A stretch of 64,000 nucleotides of DNA from Sphaerisporangium perillae (GCF_023276435.1 NZ_JALLPO010000010.1:89504-153503), one strand, 5' to 3'; shown: positions 55,324 through 63,586, numbered from the stretch's first letter. The notes: generated from the letters alone by a model not told the origin. A program made the numbers and translations.

Positions 55324-56706
55324 GTGTCATCGAGTGGCGGCGGATCGACATGGTGGCGTCCCGGTCGGATGATCTCCTCGGCTGCGGGGATCGTGATGAT
55401 GGCGCTGGTCGTGGCGGCCTGCTCTTTCGGCGGCGCCGAGGACCGGGCGGCTCCTGCCGCGCAAGGGTCCACCGCCCCGTCACCGGCGGGGTCCAACACC
55501 AAGATCCAGAAAGCGCCGCCGGTGGATCCCGCGTGGCCTCGCTGGGGGTTCACCCACACAGGGATCAGCGCCAACAACGTCACCGAGCGGTTCGAGCAGG
55601 ACGTGAGCCGGACGCTCGCGCGAACCCCGATGCTGCAGAACCAGCACATCATGGGGTTCGGGGCGCTCAACCCCCAACCGCGCCCGCAGGAGTTCTACTG
55701 GGAGGACCTCGACAGCCGGACGAACCTCATGAAGCAGTCCGGCGGCACGCAGATCATCACGCTCTGCTGCGCCCCCGACTGGATGAAGGGCGGCCCTGAG
55801 GGCCCGACCCAGGAGTCCGCCTGGAAGGAGCACCTGGAGGACGCCCCTTATCCGGAGCACTTCGACGACTTCGCCAAGTTGTCGGCGGCCGTCGCCGAGA
55901 AGTACCCCGATGTCAAGTACTTCATGGTCTGGAACGAGCTCAAGGGCTTCTGGAAGGACCACTCCAAGCCCGCGGACTTCAAGGGCTACACCGAGCTGTA
56001 CAACAAGGTCTACGACGCGGTGAAGGCGGTCAGGCCCGACGCCCAGATCGGCGGCCCCTACATCGGCTTCGACAGTAACAAGTCCGGCAAGTCCGAGCTG
56101 CGTGGCCCGTGGGGAGTCGTCAACCAGAACGTCCTCGACGCCTTCGAGTACTGGTTCAAGAACAAGAAGGGCGCCGACTTCGTCGTGGTCGACGGCGCCT
56201 CGCTGACCGACGCCCACGAGTTGCTGCCCGACGCCTTCGGAGCGCTGAGCAAGTTCAGCGCGGTCACGACCTGGCTGCGCGCGAAGACCGGTGACCTGCC
56301 GGTCTGGTGGTCTGAGTGGTACTTCGTACCCGAGGACGGCACCACGTGGTCCCAGCCCATGCGGCTCGCCGTCCAGGCCGCCTCGATGATCGAGTTCGCC
56401 AAGAGCGGCGCCGCCACGGCACTGTACTGGAATCCGCAGGCCAAGGACGGCTCCTGCCAGGGCTGCATGTGGGACCCGCGGACCGGCGCCGCCCTGCCGG
56501 CCGGACAGCTGGTGAGCGATTTCGCCACGTGGTTCCCGGCCGGAGCCGAGCTTGAGCAGGTCCGCTCCTCCAACCCCAAGGTCCGGGTGCTGGCGCAGCC
56601 GCGGCGGCTCGTGATGGTCAACACCACCGGCGCGCAGATCGCCGCGACCGTGGACGGCAAGGAGTTCACCCTGCGGCCTTACGAGATCAAGTGGAGCGAC
56701 CGCTAA
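55324..56706 (+). CDS. Lipoprotein glycoside hydrolase (GH39-like)
   Basis: A 460-residue exported protein. The hydrophobic signal ends with the lipobox VVAACS, so it is membrane-anchored outside. The catalytic TIM barrel has MVWNELKGFWKDH, where Glu in WNE is the usual acid/base, and VWWSEWYFVPEDG, where Glu in WSE fits the nucleophile. GGPYIGFDS and ALYWNPQAKDGSC follow, and a small beta domain ends the protein. The layout resembles GH39 xylosidase/iduronidase-like enzymes. The start is GTG after AGGTGGGGG; an ATG 15 codons later is possible. Substrate is not predictable. Confidence 0.78.
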   Translation: MSSSGGGSTWWRPGRMISSAAGIVMMALVVAACSFGGAEDRAAPAAQGSTAPSPAGSNTKIQKAPPVDPAWPRWGFTHTGISANNVTERFEQDVSRTLARTPMLQNQHIMGFGALNPQPRPQEFYWEDLDSRTNLMKQSGGTQIITLCCAPDWMKGGPEGPTQESAWKEHLEDAPYPEHFDDFAKLSAAVAEKYPDVKYFMVWNELKGFWKDHSKPADFKGYTELYNKVYDAVKAVRPDAQIGGPYIGFDSNKSGKSELRGPWGVVNQNVLDAFEYWFKNKKGADFVVVDGASLTDAHELLPDAFGALSKFSAVTTWLRAKTGDLPVWWSEWYFVPEDGTTWSQPMRLAVQAASMIEFAKSGAATALYWNPQAKDGSCQGCMWDPRTGAALPAGQLVSDFATWFPAGAELEQVRSSNPKVRVLAQPRRLVMVNTTGAQIAATVDGKEFTLRPYEIKWSDR

Positions 56707-56890
56707 CCCTCTCCGCGAGTACTTCGGCTCCCCGGGAACGGACCTCCTTCCCGTCGGTCACGCGCCTTCCACACGAAGCTGAGTGCGTCAGCGGCGGCGA
56801 CCGTCTCCTGAGGCGCCAGGTGTCCGATTTGCCGGGAGGGTTCTTCGAAAGGCGCTACGGCGGGTAAGAAGGTCATGACTGGGGGAAGTC

Positions 56891-57250
56891 ATGAAAATGA
56901 TCACGACGGCCGTCGTGCTCGCCACGACGACGATGTTCGGCACCGTCGCGGCCGGCGGGCCGCCGGAGCAAGATGACAGGCAGTCGGTGAGCGAGGACCA
57001 GTACAAGATCCTGGTCCGTCAGTGCCGCTACGCCGACACGGCGCAGGCCAGGCAGGACTGCCTTTCGGAGGTCGAGCGGAAGTACCGTGTCGGCGAGGAG
57101 GCGACGGATCTCGACTGCCGCACCTATTCCGGCGTCACCGTGTGCGGCGTGCTCAAGCTGAGCCCGCGAGAACGGCAGTGCGTGCAGGACTCGGTCGACA
57201 AGGGCCTTTCCTATCGCCGCGCGGAGGTGGAGTGCTACGCCTTCCTGTGA
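56891..57250 (+). CDS. Small secreted cysteine-rich hypothetical protein
   Basis: A 119-residue protein with Sec signal (MKMITTAVVLATTTMFGTVAAG). The mature part has six Cys (in RQCRY, RQDCLSE, LDCRT, TVCGV, RQCVQ, VECYA), enough for three disulphides. It is charged and mostly helical. The ATG follows GGGGGAAG. I do not recognise the family. It is flanked by a glycosidase lipoprotein upstream on the same strand and by a convergent SDR gene, with a shared hairpin. Confidence 0.7.
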   Translation: MKMITTAVVLATTTMFGTVAAGGPPEQDDRQSVSEDQYKILVRQCRYADTAQARQDCLSEVERKYRVGEEATDLDCRTYSGVTVCGVLKLSPRERQCVQDSVDKGLSYRRAEVECYAFL

Positions 57251-57277
57251 CGGCGTGCCGGTTCCCGTGACGGCGGC

Positions 57278-57295
57278 GGCGCTCAGCCGAGCGCC
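57278..57295. terminator. Hairpin between convergent genes
   Basis: GGCGCTC and GAGCGCC around AGCC, 28 bp after the cysteine-rich gene. It overlaps the SDR stop codon from the other side. Confidence 0.5.
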
Positions 57296-58197
57296 GTCCC
57301 GTACACCGGGTCGGCGATGGGGGCGGAGGCCAGCAGCTTGGCGACGGCCTCGCCGATCTCCCCGACGGTCCACCGCCCGCCCTTGTCCACGCCCGGCCCG
57401 TGATGCCAGCCGGTCGCGATCGAGATCATGCCGCCCTCGACCTCGAAGACCCGCCCGGTCACGCCCGCGGACTCCGCCGAACCGAGCCACACGACCAGGG
57501 GGGCCACGTTGGCCGGGTCCATGATGTCGAACCCCGTCTCCGGCGGGGCCATCATCGAGGCGAAGACCTCCTCGGTGATCCGCGTGCGGGCGGAGGGCGC
57601 GATCGCGTTGACGGTGACGCCGTAGCGTCCGAGCTCGGCGGCGGCCGTGTGGGTGAGCGCGACGATCCCGGCCTTCGCCGCCGCGTAGTTGCTCTGCCCC
57701 ACGCTGCCCAGCAGCCCGGCGCCGGATGAGGTGTTGACGACCCTCGCGTCCACGGGCTCGCCGGCCTTCGCCCGCTCCCTCCAGTACGAGGCGGCGTGCC
57801 GCAGGGGCAGGAAGTGACCCTTGAGGTGGACGCGGACGACGTCGTCCCACTCCTGCTCGGTCATCGAGACGAGCATGCGGTCGCGCAGGAAGCCCGCGTT
57901 GTTGACCAGCACGTCCAGCCGGCCGAAGGCGCTGAGGGCCGTCTTGACCAGCCGCGCCGCGCCGTCCCAGTCGGCGACGTCGTCGCAGTTGGCGACGGCC
58001 TGGCCGCCGAGGTCGCGTATCTCCGCGACGACGGCCTGTGCCGGGCCTCCGGAACGGCCCGCGCCCTGCGGCCCGGTACCGAGGTCGTTGACGACCACCT
58101 TCGCGCCCTGCCGGGCGAACTCCATGGCGTGCTCGCGCCCGATGCCGCGTCCGGCACCGGTCACGACGACGACCCGTCCCTCACAGAGACCGCTCAT
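57283..58197 (-). CDS. SDR-family dehydrogenase (steroid/acyl-CoA type)
   Basis: A 304-residue SDR. TGAGRGIGREHAMEFARQGA binds NAD(P), NNAGFLRDRMLVSMTEQEWD is followed by catalytic Ser (NTSSGAGLLGS) and YAAAK. The GREHA and FLRDRM motifs are typical of 17-beta-HSD type 4-like and hydroxyacyl-CoA dehydrogenases, resembling the SDR encoded in the mycobacterial KstR2 regulon (Rv3548c). The divergent KstR2-like regulator and the operator between them support a role in steroid-ring or other acyl-CoA degradation. The ATG follows AAGGGAACGG. The stop lies in a hairpin. Confidence 0.82.
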   Translation of the reverse strand: MSGLCEGRVVVVTGAGRGIGREHAMEFARQGAKVVVNDLGTGPQGAGRSGGPAQAVVAEIRDLGGQAVANCDDVADWDGAARLVKTALSAFGRLDVLVNNAGFLRDRMLVSMTEQEWDDVVRVHLKGHFLPLRHAASYWRERAKAGEPVDARVVNTSSGAGLLGSVGQSNYAAAKAGIVALTHTAAAELGRYGVTVNAIAPSARTRITEEVFASMMAPPETGFDIMDPANVAPLVVWLGSAESAGVTGRVFEVEGGMISIATGWHHGPGVDKGGRWTVGEIGEAVAKLLASAPIADPVYGTALG

Positions 58198-58354
58198 TCA
58201 CCGTTCCCTTTTTCGGTTAGACCACCGAAACTTTCCCTAAAACTGGAGGTATATGCCCAGATGGTAAAAATCGTCGGCCGTCAGGGTCCTGGTGCTCCGC
58301 GACGCGCGCCGCCGGCGGCGCTCCCCTTTCCCGGCGGCCTGGTCCTGGTGGCTC

Positions 58355-58368
58355 AGCAAGCGCTTGGT
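58355..58368. promoter_or_regulatory. KstR2-type palindromic operator
   Basis: AGCAAGCGCTTGGT matches the KstR2 consensus AnCAAGnnCTTGnT at every defined base. It lies between the SDR and the KstR2-like regulator, 157 bp from the SDR start and 75 bp from the regulator start. Consensus from established work on mycobacterial KstR2. Confidence 0.75.
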
Positions 58369-58417
58369 CGAGCGTGGAACGTATGGTGAGCAGGTGACTC
58401 ACCACAGCCGTAAAGTG

Positions 58418-58431
58418 AACAAGCGATTGTC
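58418..58431. promoter_or_regulatory. Second, weaker KstR2-like site
   Basis: AACAAGCGATTGTC follows the same pattern but with one change in the second half (ATTG for CTTG). It lies 12 bp before the regulator ATG, just ahead of GGAGG, a position suited to autorepression. Confidence 0.45.
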
Positions 58432-58443
58432 CGGAGGCCCATA

Positions 58444-59187
58444 ATGGAGGACGTGAACACGCGAAAGAACTCCGGCGGCGCGCCGGGGGTCGCGGGCGCG
58501 ACCGGCGGGGTCGCCTCACGGGGCGACTCCAGGGCTAAGCGCCAGGGCACCCCGCGGCGCGCCTCCGCGACCGGCCCCGCCTCCGAGCGCCGCGAGCACC
58601 TCGTGAAGCTCGCCGCCGAGCTCTTCGCCCGCAAGGGGTTCCAGGCGACGACCGTGCGGCAGATCGCCGATGAGGCGGGCATCCTCTCAGGAAGCCTCTA
58701 CCACCACTTCGACTCCAAGGAGACGATCGTCGACGAGGTCCTGTCGACGTTCCTCGAGGACCTTATCGGGCGCTACCGGAAGGTCCTGGAGAGGGAGGGC
58801 GAGGCCGACGCCCGGGCGATCCTGTCGGAGATGGTGCGCATCGGCTTCGGCACCTTGGAGCCGCACCGAGCGGCCATCACCGTGATGCAGAACGACTGGA
58901 ACTACCTGCGCTCCTTGCCCGGCGACCGCTTCGACTACCTGATCCAGGCCGAGGACGAGGTCGAGCGCATGTGGATCGGGCAGATCAAGCGCGGCCAGGC
59001 CGACGGCCAGTTCCGGACCGACATCGATCCCAAGCTCACCTACCGCATGATCCGCGACAGCATCTGGGTCGCCGTGCGCTGGTTCCGCCCGGGGGGCAGG
59101 CTCGACACCGCCGCCCTCGCCGAGCACTACATCACCGTCCTGTTCGACGGTCTCGCCACGGGGGAACGGACCAGCCAGAAAGCATGA
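58444..59187 (+). CDS. TetR-family regulator, KstR2-like
   Basis: A 247-residue TetR regulator. After about 45 disordered, Gly/Arg/Ser-rich residues comes the helix-turn-helix (LAAELFARKGFQATTVRQIA, then AGILSGSLYHHFDSKETIVD). The C-terminal ligand domain contains YRMIRDSIWVAVRWFRPGG. The AGILSGSLYHHF and IRD(S/T)xWV(A/S)VRW(F/Y)RPGG motifs closely follow M. tuberculosis KstR2, whose ligand is HIP-CoA from cholesterol ring degradation. ATG follows GGAGG. The N-terminal extension is longer than in KstR2. The stop overlaps the next gene (ATGA). Confidence 0.82.
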   Translation: MEDVNTRKNSGGAPGVAGATGGVASRGDSRAKRQGTPRRASATGPASERREHLVKLAAELFARKGFQATTVRQIADEAGILSGSLYHHFDSKETIVDEVLSTFLEDLIGRYRKVLEREGEADARAILSEMVRIGFGTLEPHRAAITVMQNDWNYLRSLPGDRFDYLIQAEDEVERMWIGQIKRGQADGQFRTDIDPKLTYRMIRDSIWVAVRWFRPGGRLDTAALAEHYITVLFDGLATGERTSQKA

Positions 59188-59867
59188 CCCCGCTGCACAA
59201 GGCCGTCCGGATGGCGCTCACCGAGGTGGCCGATCCGGCCAAGGCGCCCGCCATGCAGGCGTACATGAAGTCCACCATGCCCTTCCTCGGCGTCCAGGCC
59301 GTGCCACGGCGAGCGGCGCTCAGGAAGGTCCTCGCCGAGCAGCGCATCGAGAGCGCGCCCGAGTGGCGTAAGACCGTGCTCGCCATGTGGCGCGACGCCG
59401 AGTACCGCGAGGAGCGGTACGCCGCGATGGAGCTGTCCGCCTTCCGCTACTACAAGAGTTTCCAGACTCTCTACACCGTGCCGATGTACGAGGAGATGAT
59501 CGTCACCGGCGCCTGGTGGGACTACGTCGACGACCTGGCGATCAACCGCGTCGGGGCGCTGCTGCGGGCCTATCCCGACACGATGCGCCCCCTCATGCTC
59601 GAATGGGCCGGCGACGGCGACCTGTGGCGGCGGCGCACCGCCATCCTGTGCCAGAACACCTTCAAGGACCGCACCGACGCCGGCCTGCTGTACGCCTGCA
59701 TCGAGCCGAGCCTCTCCGACACCGACTTCTTCGCCCGCAAGGCCATCGGCTGGGCCCTGCGCGAGTACGCCAAGACCGATCCGCGCGAGGTGGTCCGCTA
59801 CGTCGACCACAAGGGGCTGACCGGGTTGAGCCGCCGCGAGGCGCTGAAGAACCTGCCGGTGACCTGA
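59184..59867 (+). CDS. DNA alkylation repair protein (AlkD-like)
   Basis: A 227-residue HEAT-like helical repeat protein of the AlkC/AlkD group. MPFLGVQAVPRRAALRKVLA, ELSAFRYYKSFQTLYTVPMY, TGAWWDYVDDLAINRVGALL, then FARKAIGWALREYAKTDPRE show the repeat and the conserved Trp/Asp pattern. AlkD removes N3- and N7-alkylated purines without base flipping. It starts 4 bp inside the regulator gene, an unexpected partner for a KstR2-like regulator; coupling may be historical. The stop is followed by a 153-bp gap. Confidence 0.85.
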   Translation: MTPLHKAVRMALTEVADPAKAPAMQAYMKSTMPFLGVQAVPRRAALRKVLAEQRIESAPEWRKTVLAMWRDAEYREERYAAMELSAFRYYKSFQTLYTVPMYEEMIVTGAWWDYVDDLAINRVGALLRAYPDTMRPLMLEWAGDGDLWRRRTAILCQNTFKDRTDAGLLYACIEPSLSDTDFFARKAIGWALREYAKTDPREVVRYVDHKGLTGLSRREALKNLPVT

Positions 59868-60020
59868 CGGCGCAGGCCGCGCCCTCCTTGTGACCATTCG
59901 CCAGCAAACCAGACGAAAAATCGTCACATGATCAATGTTGTCAGAGGTTTCGTCTATATTCTGGCCCAGGAGGGTAAACCAAAGGGCGGTTGTCTCCGGA
60001 CGGCGAGGCGAGGGGCTTGG

Positions 60021-60842
60021 ATGAGCGAGCAGGACGAGGCTCCACCCGGGATCGACCCTAGTACACCCAGCGTGGCGCGCATGTACGACTACTACCTCGG
60101 CGGTAAGGACAACTTCGCCTCCGACCGCGCGGCCGCCGAGAAGGTCATGCGCATGCTGCCGAACGTCAGGCACATCGCCCGAGAGAACCGCGCCTTCCTC
60201 GGCAGGGCCGTACGCCACCTCACCGAGATGGGGATCGACCAGTTCCTCGACATCGGCACCGGGCTGCCCACCCGGGAGAACGTCCACCAGGTGGCCCTGG
60301 AAAGGTCGCCGGACGCCCGCATCGTCTACGTCGACAACGACCCCATCGTGCTCACCCACGCCCGAGCCCTGCTCGCCGACAACCCGCGGACCACCGTCAT
60401 CGACGGCGACCTGCGCGACGTCAAGGCCATCACCGAGCACCCGGAGGTCCGCGCCGCCATCGACTTCGACCGGCCCTTCGCCGTCATCCTCTGCGCGATC
60501 GTGCACTTCATCGGGGACGACGACGAGGCCAGGAGCATCGTGGCGCACCTGCGCGAAGGCCTGCCGCCCGGCGGCGCCCTGGTGCTCTCCCATGGGTTCA
60601 ACGGCGACCTCAGCGACCGGGCGATCGCCGACGCTGAGGCGGTCTACTCGACGACCAAGGGTGCGCTGAGGGTACGCGACCGCGAGACGATCGCGGGGTA
60701 CTTCTCCGGGCTGGAGCTGGTGGAGCCCGGGCTGGTCCACGTGGGGGCGTGGCGCCCCGAGCACGATCTGGAGGAGGACCAGACCGCGGCCGGCGTCCTC
60801 GGCGCCGTGGGACTGGTGCCACCAGCCCGGCACGCTGGATAG
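60021..60842 (+). CDS. SAM-dependent methyltransferase (DUF574/PF04672 family)
   Basis: A 273-residue protein: PSTPSVARMYDYYLGGKDNF and ASDRAAAEKVMRM are the family start, FLDIGTGLPTRENVHQVA is the SAM site, and VYVDNDPIVLTHARALL, AVILCAIVHFIGDDDEA and GGALVLSHGFNGD follow. The family is greatly expanded in Streptomyces and relatives; targets are unknown. The ATG follows GAGGGG. The stop is in a 21-bp inverted repeat shared with the next gene's promoter. Confidence 0.88.
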   Translation: MSEQDEAPPGIDPSTPSVARMYDYYLGGKDNFASDRAAAEKVMRMLPNVRHIARENRAFLGRAVRHLTEMGIDQFLDIGTGLPTRENVHQVALERSPDARIVYVDNDPIVLTHARALLADNPRTTVIDGDLRDVKAITEHPEVRAAIDFDRPFAVILCAIVHFIGDDDEARSIVAHLREGLPPGGALVLSHGFNGDLSDRAIADAEAVYSTTKGALRVRDRETIAGYFSGLELVEPGLVHVGAWRPEHDLEEDQTAAGVLGAVGLVPPARHAG

Positions 60843-60855
60843 CTTTGCTATCCAG
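60835..60855. promoter_or_regulatory. 21-bp inverted repeat before the MerR gene
   Basis: CTGGATAGC-TTT-GCTATCCAG is a perfect 9-bp palindrome with 3-bp centre. It overlaps the methyltransferase stop and ends 20 bp before the MerR ATG. It may be the terminator of the first gene or the MerR operator. Confidence 0.5.
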
Positions 60856-60875
60856 TTCATGGGTACCATGCCTCC

Positions 60876-61508
60876 ATGCGGATCTCCCAGCTCAGCGCCG
60901 CCTCGGGGGTGCCGATCCCGACGATCAAGTACTACCTGCGCGAGGGTCTGCTCCCCCAGGGTGAGCAGACCGCCGCGACCCGGGCGGAGTACGGCGAGAC
61001 CCACCTGCGCAGGCTGCGGCTGATCCGGGCGCTGCTTGAGGTCGGCCGCCTGCCGGTCGCCTCGATCGGCAAGATCGTGGCGGCGGTGGAGGACGAGGAG
61101 ACTCCGGTCCACCAGATGCTCGGCACGGCGCACTACGCCCTGGCGACACCGGTCGAAATCGACCCTGACGACACGGAGCAGCGCGCCGCACGCGAGCGCG
61201 TCGACCACCTGATCACCGGCCTCGGCTGGAACGTCGCCCCCGAGGCGCCGACCCGGGACGAGCTGGCCCAGGTGCTGGTGAGGCTGGACCAGCTCGGCAT
61301 GCCGGCCACCGAGGAGAGCCTGCGCTTCTACGCGGACCTGCTGATGCGCCTGGTAGCGGAGCACGAGATGGGCAAGATCCCCCTGAACGGGCCCCGCGAG
61401 ACCGCCGTCGAGTCGCTCGTGGTCGGCACCGTCCTGTACGGCAAGGTGTTCGACGTGATCAGAAGGCTCGCCCAGGAGTCGGAGTCCGCCCGCGTGCTCG
61501 GCGCCTGA
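60876..61508 (+). CDS. MerR-family transcriptional regulator
   Basis: A 210-residue MerR regulator. The N-terminal domain RISQLSAASGVPIPTIKYYL, REGLLPQGEQT, then YGETHLRRLRLIRALLEVG binds DNA. The C-terminal part is a helical domain with no Cys cluster, so metals are unlikely; it resembles the larger MerR members with unknown ligands. The ATG lies 33 bp after the methyltransferase stop, with a 21-bp palindrome between, so the two are probably linked. A strong hairpin follows the stop. Confidence 0.87.
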   Translation: MRISQLSAASGVPIPTIKYYLREGLLPQGEQTAATRAEYGETHLRRLRLIRALLEVGRLPVASIGKIVAAVEDEETPVHQMLGTAHYALATPVEIDPDDTEQRAARERVDHLITGLGWNVAPEAPTRDELAQVLVRLDQLGMPATEESLRFYADLLMRLVAEHEMGKIPLNGPRETAVESLVVGTVLYGKVFDVIRRLAQESESARVLGA

Positions 61509-61513
61509 GCCCC

Positions 61514-61551
61514 GCGGCGGCCGCACTCGCGCGGCGAGACGGGGCCGCCGC
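61514..61551. terminator. Hairpin after the MerR gene
   Basis: GCGGCGGCC and GGCCGCCGC are perfect 9-base arms around a 20-nt loop, starting 5 bp after the MerR stop. A direct repeat GAAACGAGGGCCC (near 61562 and 61583) follows before the convergent amidohydrolase gene. Confidence 0.55.
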
Positions 61552-61615
61552 GTTCAGATGGCGAAACGAGGGCCCGTGTTCGGAAACGAGGGCCCCGCGA
61601 CGGAGGCCGCTGTGT

Positions 61616-62887
61616 TCAGGCAGTGAGACGGGCGGCGGACTCGCCGAGGGCGGCGACCAGGGACGGCACGTCGTGGTGCACCAGCCTGCCGTCGCGCTTG
61701 ACGACGCCCCCGCCGACGAGCACCGTGTCGACCGCCCGGGTGTCGGCGGACAGCACCACGGCGCCGATCGGGTCGTGGACGGGCGCGTGGCCGAGCGCGT
61801 CCATGCGGAGCACGACGATGTCGGCCTGCTTGCCCGGACGCAGCGATCCGGTCACCTCGCCCAGCCCCGCGACCTCGGCGCCCTCGATCGTCGCCATCCG
61901 CAGCACGTCCCGGGTGGTGAAGTCCATGCCCAGGCCGTCGGGGCGGGCGCGCTCCAGCGCGTACGCGACCCGCATCACGCTGAACATGTCGCCCGGGGCG
62001 CTCGCCACGGTGTCGCCGCCGAGTGCGGTCGGGATCCCGCTCGCCCGCGCGCGGCCCGTCGCCGGGTAGCCGATGCCGAGTTCGGCCTCCACGAGCGGGG
62101 ACACCGAGGCCGTGCCCCCGCTGCCTGCGATGCGCTTGAGCGCGTCGCCGGTGTAGCAGTTCGGGTGGATGTAGGTCGTGCCCGGGTCGAGCAGGCCGTT
62201 CTCGTGCAGGAACGCGAGGCCGCGCTCGGCGCTCTCCGCGCCGTGCCCGCCCATGTGCACGGTGACGGGTAGATCGAGGTCGCGGGCGAGCCGCCACTCG
62301 TCGAGCGCCTGCCGCGGGCTGACGATCTCGGGGCCGAGCGCCGCCAGCGCCATCGTGAGCAGGCCGCCGGGCAGCGCCTCGCGCACCCGCCGGGCCTCGG
62401 CCGCCATGCTCTCCGGCCCGCCGTCACCTCCGTGGCAGTAGCCGAGGACGGCGCGGATCCCCGCGTGCTCCAGGGCCTCGATCACGGCATCGGTGTGCGC
62501 GGGCGTGAAGTTGATGTGGCACCAGTCGACGAGCGTCGTGATCCCCGCGTCGAGGCACTCCAGGGCGCCGGCGAGGTTGCCGAGGTAGACGTCCTCGGGC
62601 CGGTAGCGGGGAGCGAGTTCGCCCAGCACGCGTTCGAGGTATCCGGTGAAGGTGATGTCGGGGGCGGCCGAGCGGATGCCGGCCTGCCAGGTGTGCCGGT
62701 GGGTGTCGACGAAGCCGGGCATCACGATGCGGCCGGTGGCGTCGATCACCTCGGCGCCGTCGGCGGCGGGCAGATCGGGCCCCACCGCGGTGATGACGCC
62801 GTCCTCGACGAGGACGTCGCCCGGGCGGGCGGCGACGGGGTCGGTGTCGATCAGCATGCCGTTGCGGATCAGAAGGGAGTTGGCCAT
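61616..62887 (-). CDS. Amidohydrolase family protein (cytosine deaminase/chlorohydrolase-like)
   Basis: A 423-residue metal-dependent amidohydrolase. PGFVDTHRHTWQAGIRSAAP provides the first metal pair (His-x-His). VTVHMGGHG, HPNCYTGDALKRIAG and LGGDTVASAPGDMFSVMRVA give later His and Asp ligands. The N- and C-termini form the composite beta domain (RNGMLIDTDPVAARPGDVLV, GSLRPGKQADIVVLRMDALG). Homologues deaminate or dehalogenate nucleobase- or triazine-like rings; substrate is not predictable here. It is divergent from a MarR regulator, its probable controller. Confidence 0.87.
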   Translation of the reverse strand: MANSLLIRNGMLIDTDPVAARPGDVLVEDGVITAVGPDLPAADGAEVIDATGRIVMPGFVDTHRHTWQAGIRSAAPDITFTGYLERVLGELAPRYRPEDVYLGNLAGALECLDAGITTLVDWCHINFTPAHTDAVIEALEHAGIRAVLGYCHGGDGGPESMAAEARRVREALPGGLLTMALAALGPEIVSPRQALDEWRLARDLDLPVTVHMGGHGAESAERGLAFLHENGLLDPGTTYIHPNCYTGDALKRIAGSGGTASVSPLVEAELGIGYPATGRARASGIPTALGGDTVASAPGDMFSVMRVAYALERARPDGLGMDFTTRDVLRMATIEGAEVAGLGEVTGSLRPGKQADIVVLRMDALGHAPVHDPIGAVVLSADTRAVDTVLVGGGVVKRDGRLVHHDVPSLVAALGESAARLTA

Positions 62888-62897
62888 GGTTATTAAC

Positions 62898-62947
62898 TTA
62901 GAAGAAAGCTTTTTAGAAAGCAATCTGGATGGACGATAGCCTTCTAA
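62898..62947. promoter_or_regulatory. Inverted repeat between the amidohydrolase and MarR genes
   Basis: TTAGAAG (62898-62904) and CTTCTAA (62941-62947) are perfect complements 36 bp apart. Between them lies the direct repeat AGAAAGC (about 62903 and 62914). The right arm abuts the MarR start codon. Likely MarR operator. Confidence 0.5.
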
Positions 62948-62948
62948 C

Positions 62949-63470
62949 GTGCAGCAGGACGACGGACAGGAACCTCGCGACGAGGTCGACGCACTGGTCC
63001 CCGCGTGGGCGGGCCTCCCCGCCTCGCTCGTCGCCGCCTTGGAGCTCAGCAAAAGGGTCGCGCGCATCGACGGACTGTTCGGGCAGGCCACCCGGGCCGA
63101 GATAGCCCAGCTGGGCCTCACCTACGCCGAGTTCGACGTGCTCGCCGCCCTGCGCCGCGAGGGGGAGCCGTACCGTCTCAGGCCGAGCGAGCTGACCCGC
63201 TCGCTGTTCCTCACCTCGGGCGGCACCAGCAACGTGCTGCAACGGCTGGCGAAGGCAGGCTACGTCGAACGGGAGGCCGACACCGGCGACGCCCGCAGCA
63301 GGTGGGTGCGGCTCACCGCGCAAGGCCTGCGGGTCACCGACGCGGCGCTCGCGGCGTCCGGGAAGGCTCACCTGGAGGTCATCGCCGGCGTGCCCGAGGA
63401 GGATGTGCGCGAGGCGGCCGACGCCCTGCGAAAGATCCTCGCCGTCATCGGCAAGCGCCGCGTCCACTGA
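62949..63470 (+). CDS. MarR-family transcriptional regulator
   Basis: A 173-residue MarR regulator. LTYAEFDVLAALRREGEPYR, then PSELTRSLFLTSGGTSNVLQ and READTGDARSRWVRLTAQGL form the winged helix with the usual D-x-R wing tip. The start is GTG; the preceding base run CTTCTAAC is an operator arm and not a ribosome site, so the message may be leaderless. It is divergent from an amidohydrolase and probably represses it; many MarR proteins release on phenolic or ring compounds. Confidence 0.87.
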   Translation: MQQDDGQEPRDEVDALVPAWAGLPASLVAALELSKRVARIDGLFGQATRAEIAQLGLTYAEFDVLAALRREGEPYRLRPSELTRSLFLTSGGTSNVLQRLAKAGYVEREADTGDARSRWVRLTAQGLRVTDAALAASGKAHLEVIAGVPEEDVREAADALRKILAVIGKRRVH

Positions 63471-63478
63471 CCGCTCCC

Positions 63479-63574
63479 GGCCGCCGACCGGCCTGGCCGC
63501 CGACCAGCTTGGCCGCCGACCGGCCCGACCGCCGACCGGTTCGGCCGTCGACCGGCCTGGCCGCCGAACCGTCC
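63479..63574. repeat. Six copies of a 16-bp tandem repeat between convergent genes
   Basis: GGCCGCCGACCGGCCT and five close variants follow without gaps at 63479, 63495, 63511, 63527, 63543 and 63559. The unit contains CCGACCGG-type partial palindromes. It fills the space between the MarR and ThuA stops and may act as a terminator or be a simple repeat of variable copy number. Confidence 0.8.
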
Positions 63575-63586
63575 CGGCCGTCCGGC

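Noticed and set aside
63479-63574. Possible CRISPR or attachment site
   Set aside because: Units follow without spacers and no integrase or tRNA gene is nearby.
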